A stretch of 64,000 bases of DNA from Oscillospiraceae bacterium (GCA_034925865.1 JAYFRN010000012.1:1-64000); one strand, 5' to 3'; positions 18,442 through 27,828 are shown, counted from the first letter of the stretch. Made by a program: numbers and translations. The notes: a model not told the origin generated them from the letters alone.

Positions 18442-20673
18442 ATGAAGCTGATGTATGACATGCCCGAAAAGGACGCGGCTGTATTCGCCAGAGAATCCGC
18501 CGGGCAGAAACTCCTTTACTGTGTGCCGTTTAATATATATGAAGAAAAATATATGACCGGATATCTCGCGATTACCCGGGCGTATATTTATAAAATACTG
18601 AACGGCAAGCTTATAAGTGTTTATCCGCTTTCCGGCGCATCCGGCTTTGCCACGGAGCAAATGTACGGAAGCTGTGGATTTTATGGCAGGATATCAGGCA
18701 GCACGACGCTTATATGCCGGTTTATCGGCGGACGCCATCTGCCGAGGTATCAGGTCATCGCGCGCGCATGTGAAATTCTCGCAGAAGCTCCGTCCGACAA
18801 TGCGATCACAAATTCATCAGAGGAGCGTTTCTGTCCGAAATGCGGACGACCGTATGTGAACAATACGAAGATATGTCCGTTCTGTCTTAACAAAAAAGAA
18901 GTGTATATGAAGCTTTGGGCGCTTACAAAAGGGCTGAGATTCATGATATTCTCTCCGTTTATGTTCTCCTTCGTGACGCTTGCGATAAGCTTTATTTCGC
19001 CGTATCTTCAAAGGGTCGCGGTTGATAAGTACTTTCAGCCGCAGAATCCTAATTATATTATGGATGCGGACACGACTCGGGGCTTTATCGGGCTGGTCGC
19101 GCTGATAGTCTCAATCGCGTTTTTATCCCGTGCGATAAGCGTATTGCAATCTCGTCTTTTGGCTGTCGCGGCGGGCAAATTCTCCGTCGTCATGAAGACG
19201 CTGCTTTACGAAAAAATTTCAAAGCTTTCGCTCGGCTCGATAAATAAAAAATCAACAGGCGACCTAATGGGACGCGTCAGCAACGACACGGACGTAGTGG
19301 AAAGCTTTATAATCAATCAGTTTCCGAACATATTCATTCAAATCGTCTCACTTGCCGGCGCCGCCGCGCTGCTTTTGTTCATCAACTGGGTCATGGCTCT
19401 GTTCATAATAATTCCGATACCGTTTGTCATGTTCATTGTTACAAAATTCTGGAGTTTCATACAACGGCGTAACATGAAAGCATGGATGGCCGGCTCGCGC
19501 CAGAACCGTCTTTTACAGGATATTCTTAACGGAATCCGCGTCGTAAAGTCCTTCGGGCAGGAAAAAAAGGAAATCGAGCATTTTAAAGAAGCGAATGTGG
19601 TTTATACAAAGCTTTCAATAGAAAACCAAAAATATTGGGATACGCTTTTTCCGATTTTAAGCTTCATTGTGGGCATCGGACGTTATCTGATCCTTTTCTA
19701 CGGCAGCTTTATGGTGCTTGGAAATCAAATGCTGTTCGGCGAGCTTCAGCAGTTCAATTCAATGGCGGCGTATGTGTATTCGCCTTTGATCTGGATCACT
19801 AATATTCCTCGCACAGTGTCCAACTTTCTTACCTCGGCGGGAAAGATATTTGAAATTCTTGAGGAAAACATAGAAATATCCGATATCGGGCTTCCTCTTG
19901 ATATCAAAATCGAGGGCGATATATCCATCGATGACGTCACCTTCGGATACGAAAGCTACGACCCTGTGCTTGAGCATATTAACTTTGATATAAGGCGCGG
20001 AGAGATGATTGGCATCGTCGGTCATTCCGGCTGTGGAAAGACGACGCTTATCAATCTTATCATGCGTCTGTACGACGTCAACGAAGGCACGATAAAGATC
20101 GATTCGGTCAATATTAAGGATATTTCACAGCATGCGCTCCGCAGTCAGATAGGTGTGGTGCTTCAGGAGACGTTCCTTTTTACCGGAACAATCCGTGAAA
20201 ACATCAAATACGCTTCGCCGTTCGCGACAGACGAGGAAGTTATCGAGGCGGCAAAGATTGCCAACGCGCATGATTTCATCGTCTGTCTGCCTGAGGGTTA
20301 TAATACGATGGTCGGTGAAAAGGGATACAGCATGTCCGGCGGCGAACGCCAGCGTATAGCGATAGCCCGCGCAATACTCCACGATCCGAGAATACTCATT
20401 CTCGACGAAGCGACCGCGTCTCTCGACACGGAAACAGAAAAGCTCATTCAGGACGCTCTCGCGAAGCTCTCCAAAAACCGCACCACGCTTGCGATCGCTC
20501 ACCGTCTCTCAACGCTGAGAAACGCGGACAGGCTGCTTGTACTCGATAAAGGCCATGTCGCGGAATTCGGAACTCACGAGGAGCTGATCGCCAAAAAAGG
20601 AATTTATTACAAGCTGGTAATGGCTCAGCGCCAGATGGCGAAAAGCCTTGCGAAAACGGGCAGGGCGGGATGA
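18442..20673 (+). CDS. ABC exporter with N-terminal zinc-ribbon module, second subunit
   Basis: 743 residues from the ATG at 18442, which has GAGGGA six bases upstream. Like its partner it begins with a ~125-residue beta-rich domain, then a zinc ribbon (CPKCGRPY near 131, CPFCLNKK near 145), six membrane helices (about 160-460) and an ATPase domain: Walker A GHSGCGKTT near 527, signature MSGGERQR near 632, LDEATAS near 654. All catalytic motifs are intact, so both half-transporters should hydrolyse ATP. The shared N-terminal layout suggests an old gene duplication followed by divergence. Transport direction is inferred as export from the fused architecture. Confidence 0.87.
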   Translation: MKLMYDMPEKDAAVFARESAGQKLLYCVPFNIYEEKYMTGYLAITRAYIYKILNGKLISVYPLSGASGFATEQMYGSCGFYGRISGSTTLICRFIGGRHLPRYQVIARACEILAEAPSDNAITNSSEERFCPKCGRPYVNNTKICPFCLNKKEVYMKLWALTKGLRFMIFSPFMFSFVTLAISFISPYLQRVAVDKYFQPQNPNYIMDADTTRGFIGLVALIVSIAFLSRAISVLQSRLLAVAAGKFSVVMKTLLYEKISKLSLGSINKKSTGDLMGRVSNDTDVVESFIINQFPNIFIQIVSLAGAAALLLFINWVMALFIIIPIPFVMFIVTKFWSFIQRRNMKAWMAGSRQNRLLQDILNGIRVVKSFGQEKKEIEHFKEANVVYTKLSIENQKYWDTLFPILSFIVGIGRYLILFYGSFMVLGNQMLFGELQQFNSMAAYVYSPLIWITNIPRTVSNFLTSAGKIFEILEENIEISDIGLPLDIKIEGDISIDDVTFGYESYDPVLEHINFDIRRGEMIGIVGHSGCGKTTLINLIMRLYDVNEGTIKIDSVNIKDISQHALRSQIGVVLQETFLFTGTIRENIKYASPFATDEEVIEAAKIANAHDFIVCLPEGYNTMVGEKGYSMSGGERQRIAIARAILHDPRILILDEATASLDTETEKLIQDALAKLSKNRTTLAIAHRLSTLRNADRLLVLDKGHVAEFGTHEELIAKKGIYYKLVMAQRQMAKSLAKTGRAG

Positions 20674-20702
20674 AAACAATGCTTCCTTTAAAAAAAGCAG
20701 AT

Positions 20703-20732
20703 CACCGGAACAGGGTTTATCTTGTTCCGGTG
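20703..20732. terminator. Hairpin terminator between convergent operons
   Basis: CACCGGAACA and TGTTCCGGTG form a perfect ten-base stem around a ten-base loop. Read leftward it is followed shortly by a run of seven T residues; read rightward by a T-rich stretch. It serves the ABC operon (ending 20673) and the leftward gene ending at 20764. Confidence 0.75.
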
Positions 20733-20763
20733 AGTTATTTGGTGTTCTGTTAAAATATTTAAC

Positions 20764-22206
20764 TCAATTGTTATCTGTTTTATCAAATATCCTTAACTTT
20801 GGGAGTCCGTCATCTCCGGTATACCAGATGTTTTCATAATCAAATCCGCTGAAATATTCGGCATTCGGTGTTTCATCCGGAGACACAATATAACAGTTCA
20901 TGATATTAATTTTAAATTTATTGGTTGACAAAACCTCTTCGTATTCCTCTTTTGTTAAAGCTTCTGATATGGTTTTTGAAAGCCATTCTGATTCATTGGT
21001 CATAATATCGGTCAACAAATGATAATACCCCGTATTATCATCAAGCGAGCATGTTTTAAATGCATCTATAAACAAGGACGAGCCCTTGCCCTGTGATTCA
21101 GGCCAAATGAAAAAAGCACGGAATTTTGCACACATAAAATCTCCTGATTTTTCTTTGATCTTATTACATATTGATTCAAATACTCCGGCTTCAATAACGG
21201 CGGGGATTTTGTTGTTTGCTTCATCGTATAAACCCAAAAAGCTTACATTATCAATGTTTCCATGACATCCAGAGCCTTTGTAATACGATGTGAGAGCCGC
21301 ATATGAAAAGCCGCAAAGCCCGCCGACCTTTGAATGTATAGTTTCTGATGTCCCTTTGAATTCAAAGCTGACGTCGCTGATGCACGAGTCTATTAAAAAA
21401 GCCTTGCCGGTAATTCCCCCGATGTAATAAGAATAACTAGACATTATATTTATAACGGAATTCTTTACTTCACAGCCGGCGATGATAAACGATATACCGG
21501 ATATGATCCCGGCATAATATGTTTCTGACGAAATAGTAAGCTCGGCTCCATCAATTTTCAGGCGCTTTATAATCGGAAACACCAAAGTGTCTTTATTATA
21601 TGTTTCCATGTCTTCGCCATTTTCATTGGGTTCAGTTGTTTTTTCCATCATGCTTGATGTTGATGCAGAAGCGAACAGCCCCGCATTTCGGCATGAGCTT
21701 CCGTCGATTTTTAAATTGAATATTGTATGACCGTTTCCATCAAAAATTCCTTTAAAACCTTCATCAATTTTTTCACTGTTGCCTATAGGCAAGAATCCGT
21801 TCTCGTATCTGCCGCCGGGCGCATATTCGGAATCCGGAATATTTATGTCGTTCATCATTATATAGCTGCCGGATAAATTTTGACGAACTGTCTCGAGGTC
21901 ATCAAGAGTGTAAATCGCGGTATATCCCTCCGGTATTTCAGTGGTCACAGGCTGATAAAGGAAATTCAGATTAATATAGTTTCTGAATTCTGGTATAACC
22001 GCATATGCGGTCAGAGGGAGTAAAATAACAACCGCAAGAGCGGCGGCGATAATCCCGGTGTACCTGCCGAAATTTATTCTGCGTGACTTTTTATGTGCGG
22101 AAGCCGGGGAGCTTTCCGTTAAATGTTCCTTTATTGATGTTAATACTTCTTCTTTGTCAAGACCGGATTTTTTTGCCGCTGATTTTAAATCATTGTTACT
22201 AATCAA
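20764..22206 (-). CDS. Membrane-anchored GLUG-like protein, probable anti-sigma partner
   Basis: 480 residues: a short cytoplasmic part (1-45), a membrane helix (IIAAALAVVILLPLTAYAV, about 50-70), then a large outside region with FLPIGNSE..FKGIFDGNGHTIFNLKI and AGLFAS, the GLUG-type repeats seen in surface beta-helix proteins. Starting as TTG, it overlaps the upstream sigma gene by eight bases, with GGAAGG nine bases before. Position and topology suggest an anti-sigma factor with a surface sensor. I do not recognise the C-terminal ~200 residues. Confidence 0.7.
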   Translation of the reverse strand: MISNNDLKSAAKKSGLDKEEVLTSIKEHLTESSPASAHKKSRRINFGRYTGIIAAALAVVILLPLTAYAVIPEFRNYINLNFLYQPVTTEIPEGYTAIYTLDDLETVRQNLSGSYIMMNDINIPDSEYAPGGRYENGFLPIGNSEKIDEGFKGIFDGNGHTIFNLKIDGSSCRNAGLFASASTSSMMEKTTEPNENGEDMETYNKDTLVFPIIKRLKIDGAELTISSETYYAGIISGISFIIAGCEVKNSVINIMSSYSYYIGGITGKAFLIDSCISDVSFEFKGTSETIHSKVGGLCGFSYAALTSYYKGSGCHGNIDNVSFLGLYDEANNKIPAVIEAGVFESICNKIKEKSGDFMCAKFRAFFIWPESQGKGSSLFIDAFKTCSLDDNTGYYHLLTDIMTNESEWLSKTISEALTKEEYEEVLSTNKFKINIMNCYIVSPDETPNAEYFSGFDYENIWYTGDDGLPKLRIFDKTDNN

Positions 22207-22747
22207 TTATACACGCCTTCCTTTCTGATACGCACTCGTCTTTAAGCGGTGCGGAATTTGAATATTTTTTGGAAAGTATTTTTACTGTTCGATAAATACG
22301 GTTGCATACGTTTCCGTAAGACATTCCGAGTGTATTTGCAATATCGGCTATCGGAATTTCTGCGGAATAACGCATTATGAATATTCTGTAGGTTATAGCG
22401 TCAAGCTTTGAGATGGTTTCCCATATTTCGTCGAGTGTTATACGGTCAAGTGCTGATTCTTCTGCCGATGTGTCCGCGAGAAAGGCAGCAGCCTGTGGGT
22501 CAAGCGTCTCGTCATCAAGAGAAATGTTTCTTTTCGAACGGTTTAATTCACCGTATTTATGACCCATTTCATGCTTTGCGCATGTTTTAAGATATGCTGT
22601 TGCTTCATTATCCGGAATCATGCCATGCTTTATTATTCTGTCATAAAACGATAGATAACTTGACTGAATTACGTCATGTGCGCCATCCGGGTTTCTTATT
22701 CTGGAAATGACATATGCGCATATCTCACGATAAGATTGATCATACAC
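22199..22747 (-). CDS. ECF-type sigma factor, uncertain start
   Basis: From the GTG at 22747 the product has 182 residues: region 2 (YREICAYVISRIRNPDGAHDVIQSSYLSFYDRI) and region 4 (LDEIWETISKLDAITYRIFIMRYSAEIPIADIANTLGMSYGNVCNRIYRTVKIL). No ribosome-binding site precedes that GTG. A strong AAAAGGAGG lies further up, and the frame stays open to an ATT at 22789, just two bases after it; the added residues (KAINEYFEKVYDQ) look like a normal sigma N-terminus. The true start may therefore be further upstream. It forms a two-gene unit with the GLUG-like protein. The upstream gap 22790-23065 is AT-rich, without a gene. Confidence 0.82.
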   Translation of the reverse strand: MYDQSYREICAYVISRIRNPDGAHDVIQSSYLSFYDRIIKHGMIPDNEATAYLKTCAKHEMGHKYGELNRSKRNISLDDETLDPQAAAFLADTSAEESALDRITLDEIWETISKLDAITYRIFIMRYSAEIPIADIANTLGMSYGNVCNRIYRTVKILSKKYSNSAPLKDECVSERKACIID

Positions 22748-23065
22748 TTTTTCGAAATATTCATTTATGGCTTTTTTATCCGTTTCAATCGCCTCCTTTT
22801 TATAAAACTAATTTTCTCCGCGGTTTATTTCGGGTGTATACTCCCTACACTTACTATAAGAGTGATTTGGCTCTTTTTTATCACAGAGAGAAAAATATTT
22901 TTGCTTGTAGGAGAGAGAATGGTATGTTATAATTATCAGAAAAGAATCAGTATTCTGTGGTAGGTTCTATCCTTTATTCAAAATAGTATAAAATATTATT
23001 CTACTCGGCTGAAATTACATGTTTATATATTACCATTTATGTTTATATATTTCAAATATTATGAA

Positions 23066-23276
23066 TTATTAACTCGGCATTTAAATAATTACCGCAAAAC
23101 AAGACTTGTTTAATGTCTGCTGAACAATCATAAAACACATACAACAGTAAAGAAATGATAAAAACAATGATTGTTAGAAAACAAGCGGTAATCAATGGAT
23201 ACCGAACTCTTAAATTAATGATTTTACGTTCGGAAACGGCATTATTCAATAAGCATTGTTTAAATGCCGTTTTAAT
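23066..23276. repeat. Family A palindromic repeat, interrupted by a family B copy
   Basis: The left end (ATTATTAACTCGGCATTTAA, then AATTACCGC) and right end (TTTAAATGCCGTTTTAATA) match the two ends of the four intact family A copies. The middle differs: after a short AAAACAAGACTT stretch that also occurs in the 53.6-kb copy, a family B element fills 23112-23257. GTTTAA precedes and GTTTAAA follows the insert, possibly a target duplication. It lies just upstream of the enolase-superfamily gene. Confidence 0.75.
23112..23257 (+). repeat. Family B MITE-like element, copy 1
   Basis: About 146 bases bounded by imperfect inverted ends AATGTCTGCTGAACAAT and ATTATTCAATAAGCATT (12 of 17 pairs). Inside, AACAATCAT and ATGATTGTT form another hairpin. 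Most of its sequence recurs, inverted, at 36124-36283, including TCAATGGATACCG. It has no coding capacity, so it would be a non-autonomous element or a structured intergenic repeat. Confidence 0.72.
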
Positions 23277-23321
23277 AGCAATGTCGGATGATACATTCCG
23301 CTCAGATAAGAAAGGGAAATT

Positions 23322-24560
23322 ATGTTTAAAATCACTTCTGCGGACGCTTCGTTTGAAATTAAAAAGCTGATTGCGCCGTTCGGATTCAAAGGTAAATACG
23401 TAGAAAACATATGGTTTGCGAACGTGACGCTCGGCTCCGGCGATATCGGCGCGTTTTCCCGCTCCGTGCAAAGTCCGCTCTGGTCTGACAGCGCGCTTTT
23501 CAAGTCCGTGCCTGTCGCGGCCTCAAATGCGATGATGTTCGCCATTACCTGCCGCGGGCTTAAGCTGATAGAAGGAGAGAGCTTTTCGCGTCCGGAAGAG
23601 GTTGAGGAATTCTTGCTGCCAAAGCTTCTTGGGTATGCGCGTGATATCTCCGGACTAAGCGACATCAGGACAACCTTCGTGTTAAACGCGCTTGTTGCCA
23701 TAGATTATGCGGCTTGGGAGCTGTACGCAAAGTTGAATTCTCTTTCCGGATTTGATTCCATCATTCCGGATTACGCAAAAAGCGCTCTTTCATACCGGGC
23801 GGAAAAGATGCTGCGCATCCCGCTTGTGACATATGGTCTCAATTCTGAAGATATTTTGTCGCTTATATCCGACGGGAACTATTTTCTAAAGATAAAAATC
23901 GGCAACGATCCCGACAAGGACGGCGATCAAAGGAAAATGCTCGAATGGGACAAGGCCCGCCTTTCTCAGATACATTCGCTTGCGCGCGATATCGAGAATC
24001 CGTATTCCGAATCAAGAACCGTTCCTTATTACCTTGACGCCAATGGCAGATACGAAACAAAGGAGCTTTTCTCGGAATTTCTGGAGCATGCCGATAAAAT
24101 TGGCGCGCTAAGTCGCATTATATTTATTGAAGAACCATTTGACGAGAGAAAGGAATATTTCGTCGGTGATCTTCCTGTCCGCATAGCCGCCGATGAAAGC
24201 GCCCATTCGCTCGAGGATGTAAAGCGGCTCGCGCAGCGCGGTTATGGTGCGGTCGCGTTAAAGCCGATCGCGAAAACTCAGAGTGAAAGCTTTAAGATTG
24301 CGGCGTTCTGTCATGAACATTCGATTCCGGCTTTCTGTGCCGATCTTACCGTGCCGCCTGATATGCTGGAAAACAATAAAAAATTCGCCGCGCGGCTGAA
24401 GGCTCTGCCGGGTATGCTCGCCGCCGCGGTCGAATCGAACGGGCATCAGAATTATCCCGACTGGGATAATATGCTTTCGACGCTTCCGCCGGAAGGAGCG
24501 GAATACCGCGTGATAAAAAACGGTGTTTATTCTCTTGATTCGGGATTTTTCAAGCTTTGA
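23322..24560 (+). CDS. Enolase-superfamily enzyme (mandelate racemase / muconate-lactonizing type)
   Basis: 412 residues with the superfamily barrel residues in order: KIKIG near 191-195 (the Lys-x-Lys acid/base), YLDANGRY with its metal Asp near 238, FIEEP near 269, AADES near 289, and ALKP with a lysine near 312. This arrangement fits the muconate-lactonizing / dipeptide-epimerase branch rather than enolase itself. The substrate cannot be assigned; the long N-terminal capping domain (1-130) is not one I recognise. AAAGGG lies five bases before the ATG. The repeat at 23066-23276 fills its upstream region. Confidence 0.83.
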   Translation: MFKITSADASFEIKKLIAPFGFKGKYVENIWFANVTLGSGDIGAFSRSVQSPLWSDSALFKSVPVAASNAMMFAITCRGLKLIEGESFSRPEEVEEFLLPKLLGYARDISGLSDIRTTFVLNALVAIDYAAWELYAKLNSLSGFDSIIPDYAKSALSYRAEKMLRIPLVTYGLNSEDILSLISDGNYFLKIKIGNDPDKDGDQRKMLEWDKARLSQIHSLARDIENPYSESRTVPYYLDANGRYETKELFSEFLEHADKIGALSRIIFIEEPFDERKEYFVGDLPVRIAADESAHSLEDVKRLAQRGYGAVALKPIAKTQSESFKIAAFCHEHSIPAFCADLTVPPDMLENNKKFAARLKALPGMLAAAVESNGHQNYPDWDNMLSTLPPEGAEYRVIKNGVYSLDSGFFKL

Positions 24561-24753
24561 AAAGCATATATTCAAATTTGCGTTTCCGCCTGCAGACAAT
24601 ACTGAAAAATATGCGCTGTTTTGTGAATAAGCCTTGCATTTTGATCCTGTTTATGTTTTAATTACTATTGACACATTGAAATAATTGCCGCTTGTTACTG
24701 CAATAGACCGATATGTGCTTCTAATGCTAAAACAGCCGAAAGGATCCTCTTAT

Positions 24754-26175
24754 ATGAAAAAATTATTGTCTGTTATTGCCGTTCTCACGGCTGTATTCAT
24801 ACTATTGCCCGCAATGTCTGTGCTTCCTGTCTCAGTCGCGGCCGCAGATGAGGAAGAAAAGGAAATCATCTTTTCCGATGTCGCCGCAGCCGACTGGTTT
24901 TATGACTGCGTCAAAATAATGCGTGATAAAAATGTCATCGGCGGTTATCCCGACGGAACCTTTCTTCCCGAAAACAACGCAGGCCGCGCCGAAGCCCTGA
25001 AGCTGATTATGGGTGCCGCCGGATATGATGTCGCCACACAGCCGGAAGAAGGCAACTGGTATGAAATTTTTACAGCGGAAGCCCTGGATAAAGGTCTTAT
25101 CGATGACGCCTTTGTATCCGATATGGAAGGATATATCACGCGCTTTGAATTTGCTCACCTCATTGTCGCCGCTCTCGGGCTGTCCGTCGACGAGCTTCCG
25201 GCATCCGTTTTCATCGATACCGACGACAGCTGCGCCGTCATCCTCAATACCATCGGTGTATTTTTGGGCGAGCCCGCCGGAGAAGGTGACAGCCAAAAAG
25301 CGTTTTACGGCGATAGATTTCTTAAACGTTGTGAAATGGCGGCGGTCGTATTGCGGACAATGCGCTATGTCGATAAAATAAACAGTTTACTTCCTACTCC
25401 AGACGGATCTGAGCCTCAGTATTCTGCGATCATCACCGAAGACGAATGCCTTGATCTCTTCCGCCGTCTGGCTGTCTCGAACGACGGTCAGGTCATTTAC
25501 TGCACGGTCGGTGCCGACGCGGTCAACGGGCGCGACGCGACCATGTCCAATATTACGGATATGTTTGAGCTTTGCATGGCGGCATACGAAGAATGCCTGT
25601 CAAGCTATAATTATCTGCGGATTTCCACATTGACCAAATCTGGTGGTGTTACATATACCATCACCCTCACAAACAGTGAAGGATATCCTGCCGCCGAGCG
25701 CGTTTCAGAGGCGCTTGCGGCCGCGGAAAAGCTCTATATTGAAATCTGGGACACGATGCCAAACACCGCAACGCAAACCGATTTTGCCGCCGCCATTCTC
25801 GACCGCATCGTTCTCAGCTGCGAATATGACCTCACCTATTCACAAGCATCAGGCGACGCCTATTCCTGCCTTATCCTAAATAAAGCCATCTGCGGAGGCT
25901 ATACATCAGCGTATAATATGCTGTTAAAACGCGCCGGCATAAAATGCATAGCCGTGCCCGGCGAAGCAACCAGCGACGGCACAACGGAAGGACATATTTG
26001 GTCATTCGCGCAGCTCGACGGCAGCTGGCTTTACATCGACTCCACATGGTGCGATCCCGTGCCGGATGTCGCCGGACGCACAAGCCGCACATACTTCGCT
26101 GTCGATTTCGACTCGCTTTCCGAGACGCACAGTACTCAATATACAAAGGACAGACTCATCCAGTGCGCGAGATAA
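24754..26175 (+). CDS. Surface protein with SLH domains and a transglutaminase-like domain
   Basis: 473 residues from the ATG at 24754 (AAAGGA nine bases upstream). A signal peptide (MKKLLSVIAVLTAVFILLPA) is followed by about three S-layer-homology units: IFSDVAAADWFYDCVKIMRD..GYPDGTF near 35-85, a second near 90-145 and a third near 150-205. The C-terminal part is a transglutaminase/papain-like domain with Cys in CGGYTSAYN near 380, His in EGHIWS near 413 and Asp in YIDSTW near 428. SLH domains normally attach proteins to cell-wall polymers, so it probably acts on the surface. Whether it cross-links or cleaves is unknown. Confidence 0.85.
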   Translation: MKKLLSVIAVLTAVFILLPAMSVLPVSVAAADEEEKEIIFSDVAAADWFYDCVKIMRDKNVIGGYPDGTFLPENNAGRAEALKLIMGAAGYDVATQPEEGNWYEIFTAEALDKGLIDDAFVSDMEGYITRFEFAHLIVAALGLSVDELPASVFIDTDDSCAVILNTIGVFLGEPAGEGDSQKAFYGDRFLKRCEMAAVVLRTMRYVDKINSLLPTPDGSEPQYSAIITEDECLDLFRRLAVSNDGQVIYCTVGADAVNGRDATMSNITDMFELCMAAYEECLSSYNYLRISTLTKSGGVTYTITLTNSEGYPAAERVSEALAAAEKLYIEIWDTMPNTATQTDFAAAILDRIVLSCEYDLTYSQASGDAYSCLILNKAICGGYTSAYNMLLKRAGIKCIAVPGEATSDGTTEGHIWSFAQLDGSWLYIDSTWCDPVPDVAGRTSRTYFAVDFDSLSETHSTQYTKDRLIQCAR

Positions 26176-26192
26176 AACTAAAATCAATTTTT

Positions 26193-26233
26193 AAAAGCAC
26201 AGCTTCACGCGCAGACGTGTAACTGTGCTTTTT
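26193..26233 (+). terminator. Rho-independent terminator of the SLH-transglutaminase gene
   Basis: AAAAGCACAG and CTGTGCTTTT form a ten-base stem with a ~20-base loop, then further T residues. It starts about 17 bases after the stop codon at 26175. Confidence 0.85.
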
Positions 26234-26337
26234 ATAATTTTAATCAAATAATCATTAAAAAAGTCGAGAACATATCAATAACCTATGTTATAATATTGAT
26301 ACTTCATGAAGTAAATCTAATCGGGTGCGTAATATCT

Positions 26338-27828
26338 ATGGATTATTATATTATCATATGGTCGGTTGTTGTATTTGTGGAAAACAGAATTCAATCGGGT
26401 TTTCTGTATACCGAATTGGAAAAAGCAACAGGATTCTCAATTTCCCATATTCGTTCTGTTTTCAGAAAACTCACAGGTAAATCGCTTTCACGTTATGTGT
26501 TGAGCCGAAGAATTTCTCATGCCGCCTTTGATATAATTCATAGCGAGAGTCTTATATTAAACATAGCTTTAAACTATGGTTTTAATAATCCGGATACATT
26601 CACTCGCGCTTTTTTTCGATTTACAGGTTTTACACCGCATGAGTTCAGAAAACAAAGGCGAACAGTCGGCAGTATAAAGCTCTGCTCAGGAGTTTACGGA
26701 GTATCAGAAAGGACACAAATAATGGATAGCATTAAAAACAAAGCAACCGGAAGTGTTGTTTTATATGGCGTCCCAAAGGTCGGATATGGCATTTACGGAT
26801 GCACGCCTTTCCCTATTTGTTTAAAAGGTGCGGCAAATTATCTCGGTGAAGATATTGATTATGACTATGCTATGGCTTCCAGCGGCGCGGCATTCCGTCT
26901 TGTATGGGATGAAACCTGTTGGAATGGCGGCAATGTCGATGTTCTGAATACATTTAACGATCCTATCATGGTTATTAAACACGGAATCGAAGCTCTCGGA
27001 CGTAAATTTACGCTCATAGGAAGAGAAAACCGCTTGACACACAGTGATCCCGCAAAATTCTCTTCCATTCAATCAAACGCGACAAAGGCAGATTTTATTG
27101 AATTCATTAAAGAACAAATAGACAAAGGCCATCCCTGTATCGGTCTGGGTTTTATCGGACCGCCTGAGGCCTGTTTAATTACCGGATATCGTGACGATGG
27201 ACAGACTATTCTCGGGTGGAACTTCTTTCAGGACAGCCCTCAATTTGCTTCCCGTGTGAAAATTGATGATTCAGGATATTTTATAACAGATTCCTGGTGG
27301 GAGAACGAAGAAACAATAGCCGTGATGTCAATCGGCGATAAAGTTTCCCAACCGATGTCATTAAAGAATATTATACAGAATTCAATCGCCGCACTCTCGG
27401 GTCGCAAGCATGGTGATTATGCAAAAGGAATCATGGCATATGACGCGTGGAAAAGAGCAATAACCGATGAAAACCAGTTTCCAAAAGAACCTGTTATGCC
27501 GCTGCTTGCCGAACGGCTGATGTGTCAGGGCGACGCAATGGATTGTCTTGCCGACGGGAGGCATAATGCCGGGGTTTTCTTCGAAAAATTGTCAAATAAT
27601 AATCCCGATCAGCCATTATTCAAGGAAATCGCGGAAAAATTCAAAGCTTTGACGCAAAACGTATACAGCATGTATGAAACTCTCGGGGGTTGGCAAAGAG
27701 ACGAAAAGCAGATGATTGCGCTGGCAAAAGCAGAAAACCGCCGCAGGATTGCCGAATTTATTGATAAATGCAAGGTTCTCGACGAAGAAGCATTGTCTTT
27801 GCTTTTTCAATTAGAAAAATTGCTATAA
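26338..27828 (+). CDS. AraC-type HTH fused to a BtrH-like peptidase-fold domain
   Basis: 496 residues from the ATG at 26338. Residues ~10-110 are two AraC helix-turn-helix units (YTELEKATGFSISHIRSVFRKLTGKSLSRYV; then NIALNYGFNNPDTFTRAFFRFTGFTPHEFRK). A long domain follows, starting GSVVLYGVPKVGYGIYGCTPFPICLKGAANYLGE, which resembles the N-terminal domain of butirosin protein BtrH (papain-like C39 fold), with a helical C-terminus. So the HTH is at the front and the ligand or catalytic part at the back. A TATAAT at 26290-26295 fits a promoter -10, which excludes the upstream TTG at 26296 as start. Confidence 0.78.
   Translation: MDYYIIIWSVVVFVENRIQSGFLYTELEKATGFSISHIRSVFRKLTGKSLSRYVLSRRISHAAFDIIHSESLILNIALNYGFNNPDTFTRAFFRFTGFTPHEFRKQRRTVGSIKLCSGVYGVSERTQIMDSIKNKATGSVVLYGVPKVGYGIYGCTPFPICLKGAANYLGEDIDYDYAMASSGAAFRLVWDETCWNGGNVDVLNTFNDPIMVIKHGIEALGRKFTLIGRENRLTHSDPAKFSSIQSNATKADFIEFIKEQIDKGHPCIGLGFIGPPEACLITGYRDDGQTILGWNFFQDSPQFASRVKIDDSGYFITDSWWENEETIAVMSIGDKVSQPMSLKNIIQNSIAALSGRKHGDYAKGIMAYDAWKRAITDENQFPKEPVMPLLAERLMCQGDAMDCLADGRHNAGVFFEKLSNNNPDQPLFKEIAEKFKALTQNVYSMYETLGGWQRDEKQMIALAKAENRRRIAEFIDKCKVLDEEALSLLFQLEKLL

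Noticed and set aside
24669-24674. TTGACA as the -35 of the SLH-transglutaminase promoter
   Set aside because: No -10-like hexamer occurs at a workable distance downstream.
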